Source of the DNA: Faecalibacillus faecis
GTDB lineage: Bacteria; Bacillota_I; Bacilli_A; Erysipelotrichales; Coprobacillaceae
NCBI RefSeq assembly: GCF_003024675.1
Contig: NZ_PYLP01000008.1
Location: forward strand, 32,793 to 96,792
DNA length: 64,000 bases
Direction of reading: 5' to 3'
The position numbers and the translations under genes are program-made. Numbering within the stretch: position 1 is the first letter of the stretch; the number at the start of each line of letters is the position of its first letter. The notes beneath the pieces are model-generated. The model had not been told where the DNA came from. It saw only the letters and a list, made by a program, of their open reading frames with translations, and made no database searches. This document shows, in pieces, positions 9,030 through 18,164 of this stretch.

Positions 9030-9362
9030 CAAATGACAGATAATCGCTGCTTCTTTGAAGTAGAGGAAAGTCCAGGCTGCCACAATCTGCGATGATTGTA
9101 GTGTTTGTGCCTCACGAATCAATAAGTGAGGGTAGTGTAAACTAACGACAGAAGGAAAACCTAAGGGCAACTATGGTAGAACTTCATAAATGGCTCCACA
9201 GAGACAATTCCATAGGAAACTATGGGTGAAAAGAGGAAAGCTCCGCAAGGCAGAAACCCAAATTTGGTAGGGGAATCTTTAAATCGGAATTGAACGGGAT
9301 AAAGGACGTTTCGGCGTAGATAAATGGTTATCATGTACAGAACTTGGCTTATTATCATTTGT
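9030..9362 (+). ncRNA. rnpB: RNase P RNA (type B-like)
   Basis: Catalytic RNA that trims tRNA 5' ends. Universal core elements are present: GAGGAAAGTCC at 9063-9073, the GACAGAAGGAAAACC-type segment near 9148, GAAACCCAAATTTGGTAGG near 9252, and ACAGAACTTGGCTTAT near 9337. The ends pair as P1: CAAATGA (9030-9036) with TCATTTG (9355-9361). At about 332 bases it is shorter than the roughly 400-base Bacillus RNA. The 5' end directly abuts the gpsB stop, and an intrinsic terminator follows. The exact ends are set by the P1 pairing and may be off by a few bases. Confidence 0.95.
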
Positions 9363-9370
9363 TTATATAA

Positions 9371-9394
9371 GGCATGGCACCATGTCTTTTTTTT
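9371..9394 (+). terminator. Terminator of rnpB
   Basis: GGCATGG (9371-9377) pairs with CCATGTC (9380-9386), followed by eight T. Confidence 0.85.
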
Positions 9395-9437
9395 ATTAGA
9401 TTTTTGATGTATAATAGGGCATATTCAAGGAAAGGAA

Positions 9438-10847
9438 ATGGTTATGAAAACAAGAACGGTTCATAAACCTTATAAAAAATTAGATATTTCAGCCGTGAGA
9501 AGAATAGGATTTAGCTTTTTTGCGGTTATTTTAATTGGTTCATTTTTACTTAATTTACCAATGTCTCATGTTGTACATTCTTCAAGCAGTTATCTTGATC
9601 ACCTTTTTGTGGCAACATCGGCAACATGCGTGACAGGACTTGTAACCCATGTTACTTGTCAAGAATATACTCAAATTGGACAAATTATTATTATTTTACT
9701 TATTCAAATAGGAGGACTTGGTTTTTTAACCTTACTTTCTATGCTTTATGTGGTTTTTAAAAGAAAACTAAGTTATGCTAATAAGATTGTCATGCAAGAA
9801 GCTTTAAATCGTACGTCTTTAAAAGACATGGGAATTTATATTAAGCGTGTATTTAAATATACGGCTACTTTTGAAGGTGTAGGAGCCATTTGTTTAATGT
9901 TTTCTTTTGTTCCAAAATTTGGAATATCAAAAGGAATCTATTATAGTATTTTCCATTCGATTTCTGCTTTTTGTAATGCAGGATTTGATATTTTAGGCGC
10001 TAATTCATTAATGAATTATGTAGGAGACCTTTGGGTCAATTTAGTGATTTGTGGTTTGATTATTGCGGGTGGATTAGGTTTTGTGGTATGGATTGATTTA
10101 CGTTTATCATTGATTCATTATCGTGAACATTTCAAATATTTTAAATTAAAAAAATATTTAGAATCACTTTCTTTGCACACAAAGATTGTTTTGATTTCTT
10201 CATTTGTTTTGATTTTTGGAGGAATGGCTGTGATCTTTTGTTTAGAATTCAATAATCCACAAACATTACAGCCTTTATCTTTACCGCAAAAAATTCTAGC
10301 AAGTTTCTTTCAATCGGTCACTTTAAGAACAGCTGGTTTTGCGACAATCGATATGGCAGCCCTTCATCAATCAACAAAGTTTTTTATGTCTGTTGCTATG
10401 TTTATTGGTGGTTCACCAGCTGGAACAGCAGGTGGGGTCAAAACCGTAACAATTGTGATTACTTTGTTGTATGTTCGTGCTTTAATGCGAGGAGATGATA
10501 ACATTCATGTTTTTAAACGAACAATAGATGATCAAATCGTTAAAAGAGCGTTAACGATTCTTATTGTTAGTTTTACTATAACTGTTGTTGGTCTTTTTGT
10601 TTTATCGGTGAGTGAAAATGCGGAATTTATTGATTTGGTTTTTGAAGTCTTTTCAGCCTTTGCAACGGTTGGGTTAACGGCGGGTCTAACACCAAATTTA
10701 ACGGTCGTGGGAAAAGTAATTATAATTATTATGATGTATATTGGACGTATTGGATCAATTACGATGGTTTTACTTTTTGTTAAAAAATATAATTCAAGGA
10801 AAGGAAAAGATGTGAACTTTGTAAAAGAACATATCTTAATAGGATAG
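9438..10847 (+). CDS. ktrB: Ktr potassium uptake, membrane subunit KtrB
   Basis: Potassium (often Na+-coupled) uptake channel-like transporter of the SKT family, in the cytoplasmic membrane. It shows four membrane-pore-membrane repeats. The filter-like segments are near ATCVTGLVTH, AFCNAGFDI, TLRTAGFATID and FATVGLTAG, with the expected Gly in each pore loop. Length 469 residues is normal. Two ATGs (9438 and 9444) are equally placed behind AAGGAAAGG, so the start is uncertain by two codons. The regulatory subunit gene ktrA begins four bases after the stop, forming a ktrBA operon. Confidence 0.95.
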   Translation: MVMKTRTVHKPYKKLDISAVRRIGFSFFAVILIGSFLLNLPMSHVVHSSSSYLDHLFVATSATCVTGLVTHVTCQEYTQIGQIIIILLIQIGGLGFLTLLSMLYVVFKRKLSYANKIVMQEALNRTSLKDMGIYIKRVFKYTATFEGVGAICLMFSFVPKFGISKGIYYSIFHSISAFCNAGFDILGANSLMNYVGDLWVNLVICGLIIAGGLGFVVWIDLRLSLIHYREHFKYFKLKKYLESLSLHTKIVLISSFVLIFGGMAVIFCLEFNNPQTLQPLSLPQKILASFFQSVTLRTAGFATIDMAALHQSTKFFMSVAMFIGGSPAGTAGGVKTVTIVITLLYVRALMRGDDNIHVFKRTIDDQIVKRALTILIVSFTITVVGLFVLSVSENAEFIDLVFEVFSAFATVGLTAGLTPNLTVVGKVIIIIMMYIGRIGSITMVLLFVKKYNSRKGKDVNFVKEHILIG

Positions 10848-10851
10848 AAAA

Positions 10852-11511
10852 ATGGAAAAACAATTTGTGGTTTTAGGGCTTGGTATATTTGGGTCAACAC
10901 TTGTTAAAACGTTATCACAGTTTGGTAGAGAAGTAATTGCTATTGATAAAGATTCTGAAAATGTACAACGTGTCTCTGAATTTGCGACAAAAGCGGTAAT
11001 TGGTGATGTTACAGATATTCAGTTTCTCACAGATTTAGGATTAGATGATATAGATGTAGGAATTGTTGCCATTGGTGATCGTTTAGAAGACAGTATTCTA
11101 GCAACTATGAATCTAAAAGAACTAGGTGTTCCTTATGTGATTGTTAAAGCCAAAAATAAACGCTTTAAGGTTGTTTTAGAAAGAATTGGCGCAGATCATG
11201 TGGTACGTCCTGAAAAAGAAATGGGGGAAAAGATTGCCCGTACATTGCTTCGAAAAAATATTAAAGATTTAATTGAATTGGATGAAGAAAATTGTATTGT
11301 GGAAATGAAGGTTCCTCAATCTTGGATAGGTAAATCATTATCACAACTTGATTTAAGAAAACTTTATAGTATCAACGTTTTAGGAAAACGTGATCCTAAG
11401 ACTCATAAACTTGAAGTCCCTGTTGATCCAAGTGCACCAATAGAAATGAATGATACTTTTTTAGTTTTAGGTCAAACAGATAAGATTGAAAAATATGATT
11501 ATTTATTATAG
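10852..11511 (+). CDS. ktrA: Ktr potassium uptake, regulatory RCK subunit KtrA
   Basis: Cytosolic octameric ring subunit that gates KtrB in response to nucleotides and, in relatives, cyclic di-AMP. The N-terminal Rossmann RCK domain has FVVLGLGIFGSTL (GxGxxG) and the acidic IDKD that binds the ribose. A C-terminal TrkA_C/RCK_C domain covers about residues 140-219. At 219 residues it matches the KtrA type rather than double-length TrkA. It is co-transcribed with ktrB, four bases downstream of it. Nucleotide gating is family knowledge, not seen directly. Confidence 0.95.
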   Translation: MEKQFVVLGLGIFGSTLVKTLSQFGREVIAIDKDSENVQRVSEFATKAVIGDVTDIQFLTDLGLDDIDVGIVAIGDRLEDSILATMNLKELGVPYVIVKAKNKRFKVVLERIGADHVVRPEKEMGEKIARTLLRKNIKDLIELDEENCIVEMKVPQSWIGKSLSQLDLRKLYSINVLGKRDPKTHKLEVPVDPSAPIEMNDTFLVLGQTDKIEKYDYLL

Positions 11512-11519
11512 AGGTCTCT

Positions 11520-12059
11520 ATGAAAAACGAAGAAACGCTTTTACTTTTTGCTAAAGCAATCAAATCTTTAATAAAAACACAGCCTTTAGATAAAATTACC
11601 GTAACAGATATTGTCTTCCAAGCAGGAAAAACAAGACAAACATTTTATCGTCATTTTCAAGATAAATATGATCTTGTGAATTGGTATTTTGAAAAATTGG
11701 TTTTAAAATCATTTGAAGAAATGCGTCAAGGAGGAAGTTTACAAGAAGCCCTCAATTTAAAATTTGCTTTTATTGAACAAGAACATGCTTTTTTTAAAGA
11801 GGCTTTTAAATCAAATGATTATAATAATTTAATTCATTATGATTTTTGTTGTATTTATGATTTTTATAAAAAATTTATTTATAAAAAGACTGGAAAAGAT
11901 CTTTCAAAAGATATTGATTTTTTATTAAATATGTATTGTCGAGGATCTGTCGATATGACGGTTGATTGGGTTTTAAATGATATGCCCATTAAAAAAGAAG
12001 AAATTGTTCAATATTTAATGGATGCGATTCCTGATAAATTAGAAGCTTATATGATTTAA
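11520..12059 (+). CDS. TetR/AcrR-family transcriptional regulator
   Basis: One-domain repressor type with an N-terminal helix-turn-helix (about residues 25-50: KITVTDIVFQAGKTRQTFYRHF) and a C-terminal helical ligand domain resembling the DhaS/TetR_C_8 group. It begins eight bases after ktrA with an AGAGGT ribosome site, so it is probably read as the third gene of the ktr operon, and it is closed by a terminator. The target and ligand cannot be told from sequence. The ktr operon itself or the following symporter gene are the obvious candidates. Confidence 0.88.
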   Translation: MKNEETLLLFAKAIKSLIKTQPLDKITVTDIVFQAGKTRQTFYRHFQDKYDLVNWYFEKLVLKSFEEMRQGGSLQEALNLKFAFIEQEHAFFKEAFKSNDYNNLIHYDFCCIYDFYKKFIYKKTGKDLSKDIDFLLNMYCRGSVDMTVDWVLNDMPIKKEEIVQYLMDAIPDKLEAYMI

Positions 12060-12060
12060 A

Positions 12061-12087
12061 GATTATCTTTTTTGGTAATCTTTTTTT
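12061..12087 (+). terminator. Terminator after the TetR gene
   Basis: GATTATC (12061-12067) pairs with GGTAATC (12074-12080, one G-T pair), followed by seven T. Confidence 0.8.
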
Positions 12088-12157
12088 ATTTATATATTGT
12101 ATTTTGAATAAAAACATGTATAGTAATGGCAATTTGGGTAAATTTAGGAGGAAAACT

Positions 12158-13498
12158 ATGAAAGAAAGTAGTGGAAAGCAGTTAGCAAAGAAAATGTTGA
12201 TTGCTTTAGTTTGCGGTCTAGTTGCTGGATTTGGATGTATTTTATTAAGAGAACATTTGAATTCAAGTGGTCAAGCAGATTTATGGAAAACAATTAATAA
12301 TATCTTTTTTCAAGATATTAGCGCAGAAGGGGCAACAAGTGCAGCTGGTATTTTCTATATTATCGGACAAGTTTTTGTTAATTCTTTACAATTAATCATT
12401 GTACCAATGGTTTTTGTTTCAATTACACTTGCTATCTGTACAATTACAGATACAAAGAAATTAGGAAGAATTTCTTCTAAAACAATTTTTACTTTTTTAA
12501 AGACAACCGTATGTGCTTTGATTTTTGCAGGTGTTATTGGTTTTATTGTTTATCATTTAGGACTCTTTAATTCAGTAGATGCAGGAAATATTAGTGTACA
12601 AGAAGGAATAACAGGATCAAATCCTTTAAATATTATTGTTTCGATTGTACCAAACAATTTTATTAGTGCGTTTACTAATAATGGAAATGTTCTTGCTATT
12701 GTATTTCTTGCAGTTGTTACAGGTCTTTCAATGAATGCATTAGAAGACCAAACAAAAACATTAAAGAAATTATTTGAAGAAGTATCAAAAATCATTTCTT
12801 TATTCTTAACATTCGTTATCAACAAATTTGCACCTTATGCAATCTTTTGTTTACTTACAAGAACATTTGCAATCTATGGGATTGATTCATTAAAACCAGC
12901 TCTTGCTTATGTTGTAACTGTTATTATTGCGTTATTTGTTTATTTATTCTGTGCATATCCAATTTATTTAGCTACGATGGCAAGAGTAAATCCTAAACCA
13001 TTTATGAAAAAAGCTGCAAAAGTAGCGTTGTTTGGTTTTTCAACTTCATCTTCAGCAGCAACACTTCCTTTAAATAAAAAGACAACAACAGAAGAATTAG
13101 GTGTTTCAGATCAAATTGCTTCATTTGTCTTACCATTAGGAATGACAATCAATATGGATGGAACAGCCATCATGCAAGTTATTGCAGCAATGTTTGTGGC
13201 GGTTTCTTCAGGATATAAAGTAACCTTTATGTCAATGGCAATTATTGCGGTTTTAGCTTTAATTGCTTCTATTGGAACACCGGCAGCACCAGGTGCAGGA
13301 GCCGTTATTCTCTTTACAATTCTAACAGGAATGGGATATACAAACGATGCAGCCCTTCTTGCTTATTCATTAATTCTTGCTATCAATAGACCAATTGAAA
13401 TGCTTGTTACCTCATTAAATGTTGTGGGGGATGCCTCAACATCGGTCATTGTAGCGAAAAAAGAAAATATGCTTGATGAAGAAATATATCATCGCTAA
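12158..13498 (+). CDS. Dicarboxylate/amino acid:cation symporter (DAACS family)
   Basis: Secondary transporter that co-imports dicarboxylates or amino acids such as glutamate, aspartate or serine with Na+ or H+. About eight membrane helices are visible. The serine-rich hairpin GFSTSSSAATLPL and the NMDGT sodium/substrate motif (MTINMDGTAIMQ) are intact. The frame stays open upstream to 12104, but the ATG at 12158 has TAGGAGG six bases before it and is the clear start. A weak promoter (TTGTAT, 16 bp, TATAGT at 12119-12124) lies upstream. The gene is monocistronic, bracketed by terminators. The substrate cannot be assigned. Confidence 0.92.
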   Translation: MKESSGKQLAKKMLIALVCGLVAGFGCILLREHLNSSGQADLWKTINNIFFQDISAEGATSAAGIFYIIGQVFVNSLQLIIVPMVFVSITLAICTITDTKKLGRISSKTIFTFLKTTVCALIFAGVIGFIVYHLGLFNSVDAGNISVQEGITGSNPLNIIVSIVPNNFISAFTNNGNVLAIVFLAVVTGLSMNALEDQTKTLKKLFEEVSKIISLFLTFVINKFAPYAIFCLLTRTFAIYGIDSLKPALAYVVTVIIALFVYLFCAYPIYLATMARVNPKPFMKKAAKVALFGFSTSSSAATLPLNKKTTTEELGVSDQIASFVLPLGMTINMDGTAIMQVIAAMFVAVSSGYKVTFMSMAIIAVLALIASIGTPAAPGAGAVILFTILTGMGYTNDAALLAYSLILAINRPIEMLVTSLNVVGDASTSVIVAKKENMLDEEIYHR

Positions 13499-13530
13499 GA
13501 TCATAGAAAAAACTATGATCTTTTTTATTT
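13499..13530 (+). terminator. Terminator after the symporter gene
   Basis: Perfect 8-bp stem GATCATAG (13499-13506) with CTATGATC (13513-13520), followed by a T-rich run. Confidence 0.9.
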
Positions 13531-13599
13531 TGTAATGGACCTTTTTTTTAGAACATGAAATGTGTATAATGACACGGGGGTATATTAGAGGGGGATTTT

Positions 13600-15240
13600 A
13601 TGTTTAAAGATTATATTAGTGCTTTGAAACAAGAGTTTCATGGCTATAACGTACAAACCTTAATGCAAGATTTACTTGCCGGGTTGACCGTTGCCGCCGT
13701 TGCTTTACCACTTGCTTTAGCCTTTGGGGTAAGTAGTGGGGCGGATGCCGGTGCGGGATTGATTACCGCGATTATTGCTGGTCTTGTTATTGGTGTGCTT
13801 TCAGGTGCAAGTTATCAAATTTCAGGACCAACAGGAGCAATGTCCGCAATTTTAATTGGGCTTTCAACAACTTATGGCTTACAAGGTGTCTTTATTGCAA
13901 GCTTTTTATCTGGATGTATGTTGATTATTGCCTCATTGTTTAAGTTTGGTAAGATTGTTTCTTTTATTCCAACAAGTGTTATCACAGGATTTACCAGTGG
14001 AATTGCGATTATTATCGCTTTAGGACAAATTGATAATTTCTTTGGAACAACTTCAGTAGGATCGAGTGCTTTAGAAAAACTTTTTTCTTATATAAAATTA
14101 GGTTTTCCTATTTCACTTCCCACAGTCTTTTTTGGTGCTTTAGTTGTTGTTATTATGATTCTATGGCCTAAAAAATGGGGTGAATATTGTCCTTCATCAT
14201 TAGCGGGAATTATTATTGCTTTAATTTGTCAATTATTTTTAAATTTACCTGTTCATGAAGTAGGAACAATTCCAAGTACACTTTTTCCAAAAGCAAGATT
14301 ATCGTTATCTGCAATTCATTTAAGTACTTTAACACAATTGATGTTACCTGCTTTAAGTATTGCAGCATTAGGAATGATCGAATCACTTTTATGTGGGGCA
14401 AGTGCTGGAAAAATGAAAAATGAAAAGTTGAATGCAGATCAAGAATTAATGGCACAAGGAATTGGAAACATGTTGATTCCATTATTTGGTGGCGTTCCTG
14501 CAACAGCAGCGATTGCCAGAACATCTGTTGCGATTAAAGCGGGAGGAAAAACAAGACTTGTCAGTGTTTTCCATTCTGTTGTTATTTTAATTTCGATGTT
14601 TTTACTTGGTTCGTTAATGTCACGTATTCCTTTATCGGCTCTTGCAGGAGTTTTAATGGTTACGGCATGGCGTATGAATGATTGGCATGAAATTAAAACA
14701 TTGTTTCATAACAAAGTTAAGACAAATATTTCTCAATATTTGATTACAATGTGTGCAACCGTTGTTTTTGATTTAACAGTTGCTATTGTTATTGGAGTTA
14801 TGGTTTCTATTATCTTATTTGTTTTAAATAACTCACATTTACATATTGATATTCGTGATATTGACAAAGATCGTGTTGGTAAAGATTTAAAACATCATCA
14901 TCAAAAAACACGTATTATGTATTTAAGTGGGCCAATCTTCTTTGGAACACAAGAACAAATGACACAAGTTTTAGATGAAATTGATGATTCATTAGAAGCT
15001 ATTATTTTCTCTATGAGAGGTGTCCCTTCTATTGATGATTCAGGTATCCATGAATTCTTTGATATCGTTGATTGTTTGCAAAGTAATAATTGTAAGATTA
15101 AATTTTCAGGGGTTCAAGAAGAAGTCATGGCACAATTTAAACGTAATCATTTTGATGAATATGTTGGAAAAGACAGTTTCTGTTGGGATGCGATTATGGC
15201 ATTAGAAGCTTTAGATAAAGAATTATTAATTAATGATTGA
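13600..15240 (+). CDS. SulP-family anion permease with STAS domain
   Basis: SLC26/SulP transporter, expected to move sulfate, bicarbonate or a related anion across the cytoplasmic membrane. Residues about 20-410 hold the multi-helix core (LLAGLTVAAVALPLALAF, then SGPTGAMSAILIGL). The C-terminal STAS domain (about 435-540) contains FSMRGVPSIDDSGIHEF. A TATAAT box (13565-13570) precedes an AGAGGGGG ribosome site. The 546-residue length fits the family. The last codons and stop overlap the -35 element of the next gene's promoter. Substrate specificity is unresolved. Confidence 0.92.
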   Translation: MFKDYISALKQEFHGYNVQTLMQDLLAGLTVAAVALPLALAFGVSSGADAGAGLITAIIAGLVIGVLSGASYQISGPTGAMSAILIGLSTTYGLQGVFIASFLSGCMLIIASLFKFGKIVSFIPTSVITGFTSGIAIIIALGQIDNFFGTTSVGSSALEKLFSYIKLGFPISLPTVFFGALVVVIMILWPKKWGEYCPSSLAGIIIALICQLFLNLPVHEVGTIPSTLFPKARLSLSAIHLSTLTQLMLPALSIAALGMIESLLCGASAGKMKNEKLNADQELMAQGIGNMLIPLFGGVPATAAIARTSVAIKAGGKTRLVSVFHSVVILISMFLLGSLMSRIPLSALAGVLMVTAWRMNDWHEIKTLFHNKVKTNISQYLITMCATVVFDLTVAIVIGVMVSIILFVLNNSHLHIDIRDIDKDRVGKDLKHHHQKTRIMYLSGPIFFGTQEQMTQVLDEIDDSLEAIIFSMRGVPSIDDSGIHEFFDIVDCLQSNNCKIKFSGVQEEVMAQFKRNHFDEYVGKDSFCWDAIMALEALDKELLIND

Positions 15241-15265
15241 CAAAAATTAAAAAGTCAATTAATAT
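15237..15265 (+). promoter_or_regulatory. Strong promoter of the MATE gene
   Basis: Consensus TTGACA (15237-15242), 17-bp spacer, TAATAT (15260-15265). The -35 box overlaps the SulP stop codon. Initiation would fall near 15272, giving a leader of about 96 bases before the MATE start. Confidence 0.75.
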
Positions 15266-15286
15266 AAAACACGCAAATTAAATACT

Positions 15287-15347
15287 GCTTAGGTAAGCTA
15301 TAGATTTCTCTATTTCTGATCATAAATAGACATCTATAGCTTTTTTT
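15287..15347 (+). promoter_or_regulatory. Leader hairpins with intrinsic terminator ahead of the MATE gene
   Basis: An 11-bp stem AAGCTATAGAT (15295-15305) with ATCTATAGCTT (15332-15342) encloses a second stem CTATTT/AAATAG (15310-15315, 15324-15329) and ends in seven T. A small hairpin GCTT-AGGT-AAGC (15287-15298) shares the AAGC with the terminator arm, so the two compete. Position between promoter and gene fits attenuation. The alternative is simply the SulP terminator with an accidental promoter upstream. Confidence 0.6.
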
Positions 15348-15368
15348 ATGGAAAGGAAGGAGACCTCA

Positions 15369-16706
15369 ATGGAAAATAAAAACCCAATGGAATACAAAAA
15401 AGTATTTCCTTTATTAATGTCAATGGCTATTCCGCCAATGATTTCAATGCTTATACAATCTCTCTATAATATTATAGATAGTATTTTCGTATCACAACTT
15501 GGAGAAGAAGCATTAACAGCCGTTTCTCTTATTTATCCTTTACAAAACTTATCATTAGCTGTTTCTTGTGGAATTGGGATTGCGATGAATGCTTTTATTG
15601 CCCGTCATCTAGGAGCAAAAGATGATAAAAAAGCATCTTATTATGCAACACAAGGTATTGTGATGTCCGTAGCACATTCTTTATTATTTTTAATTATTGG
15701 ATTATTTTTAATTCGTCCATTTTTAAATATGTTTACGACAAATACAAAGGTTATTGAATATGGAATGCAATATGGAATTATTGTTGTTTCTTTAGTCATT
15801 GGACAATTTATACATCTTGCAATTGAAAAAATGTTTCAAGCAACAGGTAATATGATGATGCCAATGCTTATGCAAATCTTTGGGGCAGTTATCAATATTA
15901 TCTTAGATCCAATTTTAATTTTTGGTTATTTTGGTTTACCTGCTTTAGGTGTTTCTGGGGCAGCTATTGCAACAGTAATTGGGCAATTTTCAGCAGCAAT
16001 TCTAGCGGTTGTTTTATTTAAAAGATATAATACTCATCTTCATATTTCTTTTAAAGGATTAAAAATTGATTTTCGTGTTATGTCACAACTTTATAGTGTT
16101 GCGGTGCCATCAACGGTTATGATGTGTTTGCCATCTATTCTTGTTTCATTACTTAACGGAATGTTGGCGACAATTTCTCAAAGTGCTGTTGCTTTCTTTG
16201 GTGTTTATTATAAATTACAAACTTTTATTTATATGCCAACTACAGGTGTCGTTCAAGGTATGAGACCATTAATGTCTTATAACTATGGAGCACATTTAAA
16301 GGAAAGAATGCATCAAATTTTAAAAGTATCTGGACTTGCTATTGCAACTATTTTAGGACTTGGAACTTTATTATTCTTTATGATTCCTGATATTCTTCTA
16401 TCGTTATTTAATGCAAGTAAAGGAATGTTAGAAATTGGACAAACAGGGTTACGTATTTTATCAATCAGTTTTGTTGTTTCATCTTTTGGAGTGTTGATGT
16501 CAGGAGTATTTGAATCGCTAGGAATGGGAAAATATTCACTTATCGTTTCATTACTTAGACAATTAGTTATTACAGTACCACTTGCCTATCTTTTATTACA
16601 AATTATGGGTATTGAAGGCATTTGGTTATCGTTTGTGATTGCTGAACTCATTGCAAGTATGGGTGCTTATATTTTCTATTGTAAAAAATTTAAAGTTTTA
16701 TTATAA
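15369..16706 (+). CDS. MATE-family multidrug/cation exporter
   Basis: Twelve-helix Na+- or H+-coupled exporter of the MatE (NorM/DinF-like) family in the cytoplasmic membrane. It has the two-lobed repeat pattern, starting with LPLLMSMAIPPMISML-like helix 1 and the family segment NIIDSIFVSQLGEEAL. At 445 residues it has normal length. The frame runs upstream to 15348, but AAGGAGACCTCA places the ATG at 15369. The gene lies behind its own strong promoter and a leader terminator, so expression may be conditional. It is closed by a terminator. Substrates cannot be read from sequence. Confidence 0.92.
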   Translation: MENKNPMEYKKVFPLLMSMAIPPMISMLIQSLYNIIDSIFVSQLGEEALTAVSLIYPLQNLSLAVSCGIGIAMNAFIARHLGAKDDKKASYYATQGIVMSVAHSLLFLIIGLFLIRPFLNMFTTNTKVIEYGMQYGIIVVSLVIGQFIHLAIEKMFQATGNMMMPMLMQIFGAVINIILDPILIFGYFGLPALGVSGAAIATVIGQFSAAILAVVLFKRYNTHLHISFKGLKIDFRVMSQLYSVAVPSTVMMCLPSILVSLLNGMLATISQSAVAFFGVYYKLQTFIYMPTTGVVQGMRPLMSYNYGAHLKERMHQILKVSGLAIATILGLGTLLFFMIPDILLSLFNASKGMLEIGQTGLRILSISFVVSSFGVLMSGVFESLGMGKYSLIVSLLRQLVITVPLAYLLLQIMGIEGIWLSFVIAELIASMGAYIFYCKKFKVLL

Positions 16707-16732
16707 AAGCGAAAAATCTTCGCTTTTTATTA
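16705..16732 (+). terminator. Terminator of the MATE gene
   Basis: AAAAGCGAA (16705-16713) pairs with TTCGCTTTT (16719-16727) with a T-rich tail. Confidence 0.85.
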
Positions 16733-16809
16733 TCTTTAATTTTATGATGTTAAAAAATACAAATACCTGTGCTTATAAGTTTTTTTAAAGTTAAGAAATA
16801 AGGGAGTAT

Positions 16810-16838
16810 TTGACATTTATTTGTAATTATACTATTAT
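16810..16838 (+). promoter_or_regulatory. Promoter of the CBS membrane protein gene
   Basis: TTGACA (16810-16815), 17-bp spacer, TATTAT (16833-16838). A small leader hairpin CTATTAT/ATAATAG follows at 16832-16853. Confidence 0.78.
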
Positions 16839-16874
16839 AAATTTCAATAATAGATTCAAAGGAGAAATGGTAAA

Positions 16875-18164
16875 GTGGAGTCTGCCCAGATAATGAATAT
16901 CATATCATTAATTATATTATTAATTCTATCGTCGTTGTTTTCTTGTAGTGAGACAGCTTTTTTAGCTGTAAGCAAAATTAAAATGCGAACACTTGCAGAA
17001 GAAGGCAATAAGAAGGCGAAGTTAGTAGAGTCTTTACTAGAAGATCAAGATCGCTTGTTAAGTGCTATTTTAGTAGGAAATAACCTTGTAAATATTGGGG
17101 CTTCCTCACTCACAACAGCGACAATTATGGCTATCTTTGGTGATGGAGCACAAACGGTTGCAATTGCGACAGGAATTGTCACATTGTGTATTTTGATTTT
17201 TGGCGAAATTACACCAAAATCATTAGCTACCCAAAATGCAGATCGTTTAGTACTTGCGTTAGCTCCGTTTATACGATTTATTTGTGTTATTACAAAGCCA
17301 GTTGTCTTTGTTTTAAATATTATTACAGGATTTATTATTCGTTTATTAGGCGGTAATAAAGAACAAGGTCCAAGTTTAACAGAAGAAGAGTTGAAAACAA
17401 TCGTAACGGTTGGTCATGAAGAAGGTGTTCTTGAAAAAGAAGAAAAAGAAATGATTCATAATGTTTTTGAATTTGGTGAAACCGAAATCAAAGAGATTAT
17501 GACACCACGTATTCATGTAGAAAGTTTACCTGATGATTGTACATATGATGAATTGATGAAAGTATATCATGAAGCACAATATTCAAGGTATCCAATTCAT
17601 GATGAGTCTTTTGATGAAATCATTGGTGTTTTAAATATGAAAGATTTATTATTTATTGACATTGATAAAGAGCATTTTGATGTTAAAAAATATATGAGAG
17701 GTACATTTGTTGTCTATGAGTTTAATCAAGTCAATGATGTCTTTGCATCCATGAGAAAGAATCATGCTACTCTTGCCATTGTTTTAGATGAATATGGGGT
17801 CATGAGTGGAATTGTGACATTTGAAGATATTGTTGAAGAAATCGTTGGAGAAATAGATGATGAGTATGATGAAGTCAATGATTCCATTGTTAAAATCAAT
17901 GATCATGAATATTTAGTAGATGGTAGTTTGAATTTAAATGAGGTCAATGATGAAATTGATACTCATTTTGAATCAGAAGATTTTGAATCTATCGGAGGTC
18001 TTGTTTTAGGAGAATTTAGTGGTGTTCCTAAAATTAAAGATCAAATTGAATTTCCAGGTGTTACAATTATAATTGAAAAGATGCATAAGAATCGAATTGA
18101 ACTTCTTAGATTAAAAATACATGAAATAGAAAAAGAGGAAGAAGGAGAGGAAAAACATCAATAG
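16875..18164 (+). CDS. CorC/HlyC-type membrane protein with DUF21, CBS pair and transporter-associated domain
   Basis: Member of the CNNM/CorC family linked to magnesium and divalent-cation efflux. The DUF21 membrane region covers residues about 5-190 (SSLFSCSETAFLAVSKIKMR, TPKSLATQNADR). A CBS pair covers about 205-330 (MTPRIHVESLP, AIVLDEYGVMSGIVTFEDIV). The acidic CorC_HlyC domain ends the protein. GTG at 16875 is ten bases from GGAG and gives a normal length. The in-frame ATG at 16893 is the alternative. The final codons and stop form one arm of the terminator. Confidence 0.9.
   Translation: MESAQIMNIISLIILLILSSLFSCSETAFLAVSKIKMRTLAEEGNKKAKLVESLLEDQDRLLSAILVGNNLVNIGASSLTTATIMAIFGDGAQTVAIATGIVTLCILIFGEITPKSLATQNADRLVLALAPFIRFICVITKPVVFVLNIITGFIIRLLGGNKEQGPSLTEEELKTIVTVGHEEGVLEKEEKEMIHNVFEFGETEIKEIMTPRIHVESLPDDCTYDELMKVYHEAQYSRYPIHDESFDEIIGVLNMKDLLFIDIDKEHFDVKKYMRGTFVVYEFNQVNDVFASMRKNHATLAIVLDEYGVMSGIVTFEDIVEEIVGEIDDEYDEVNDSIVKINDHEYLVDGSLNLNEVNDEIDTHFESEDFESIGGLVLGEFSGVPKIKDQIEFPGVTIIIEKMHKNRIELLRLKIHEIEKEEEGEEKHQ

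Noticed and set aside
8882..9358. Minus-strand frames over gpsB and rnpB
   Set aside because: They lie antisense to RNase P RNA and gpsB and have no gene-like features.
10532..10900. Minus-strand frame of 122 residues at the ktrB/ktrA junction
   Set aside because: Antisense shadow of ktrB's last helices; no ribosome site.
12104..12157. Upstream extension of the symporter gene
   Set aside because: The clear TAGGAGG site serves the ATG at 12158; the added residues are not family-like.
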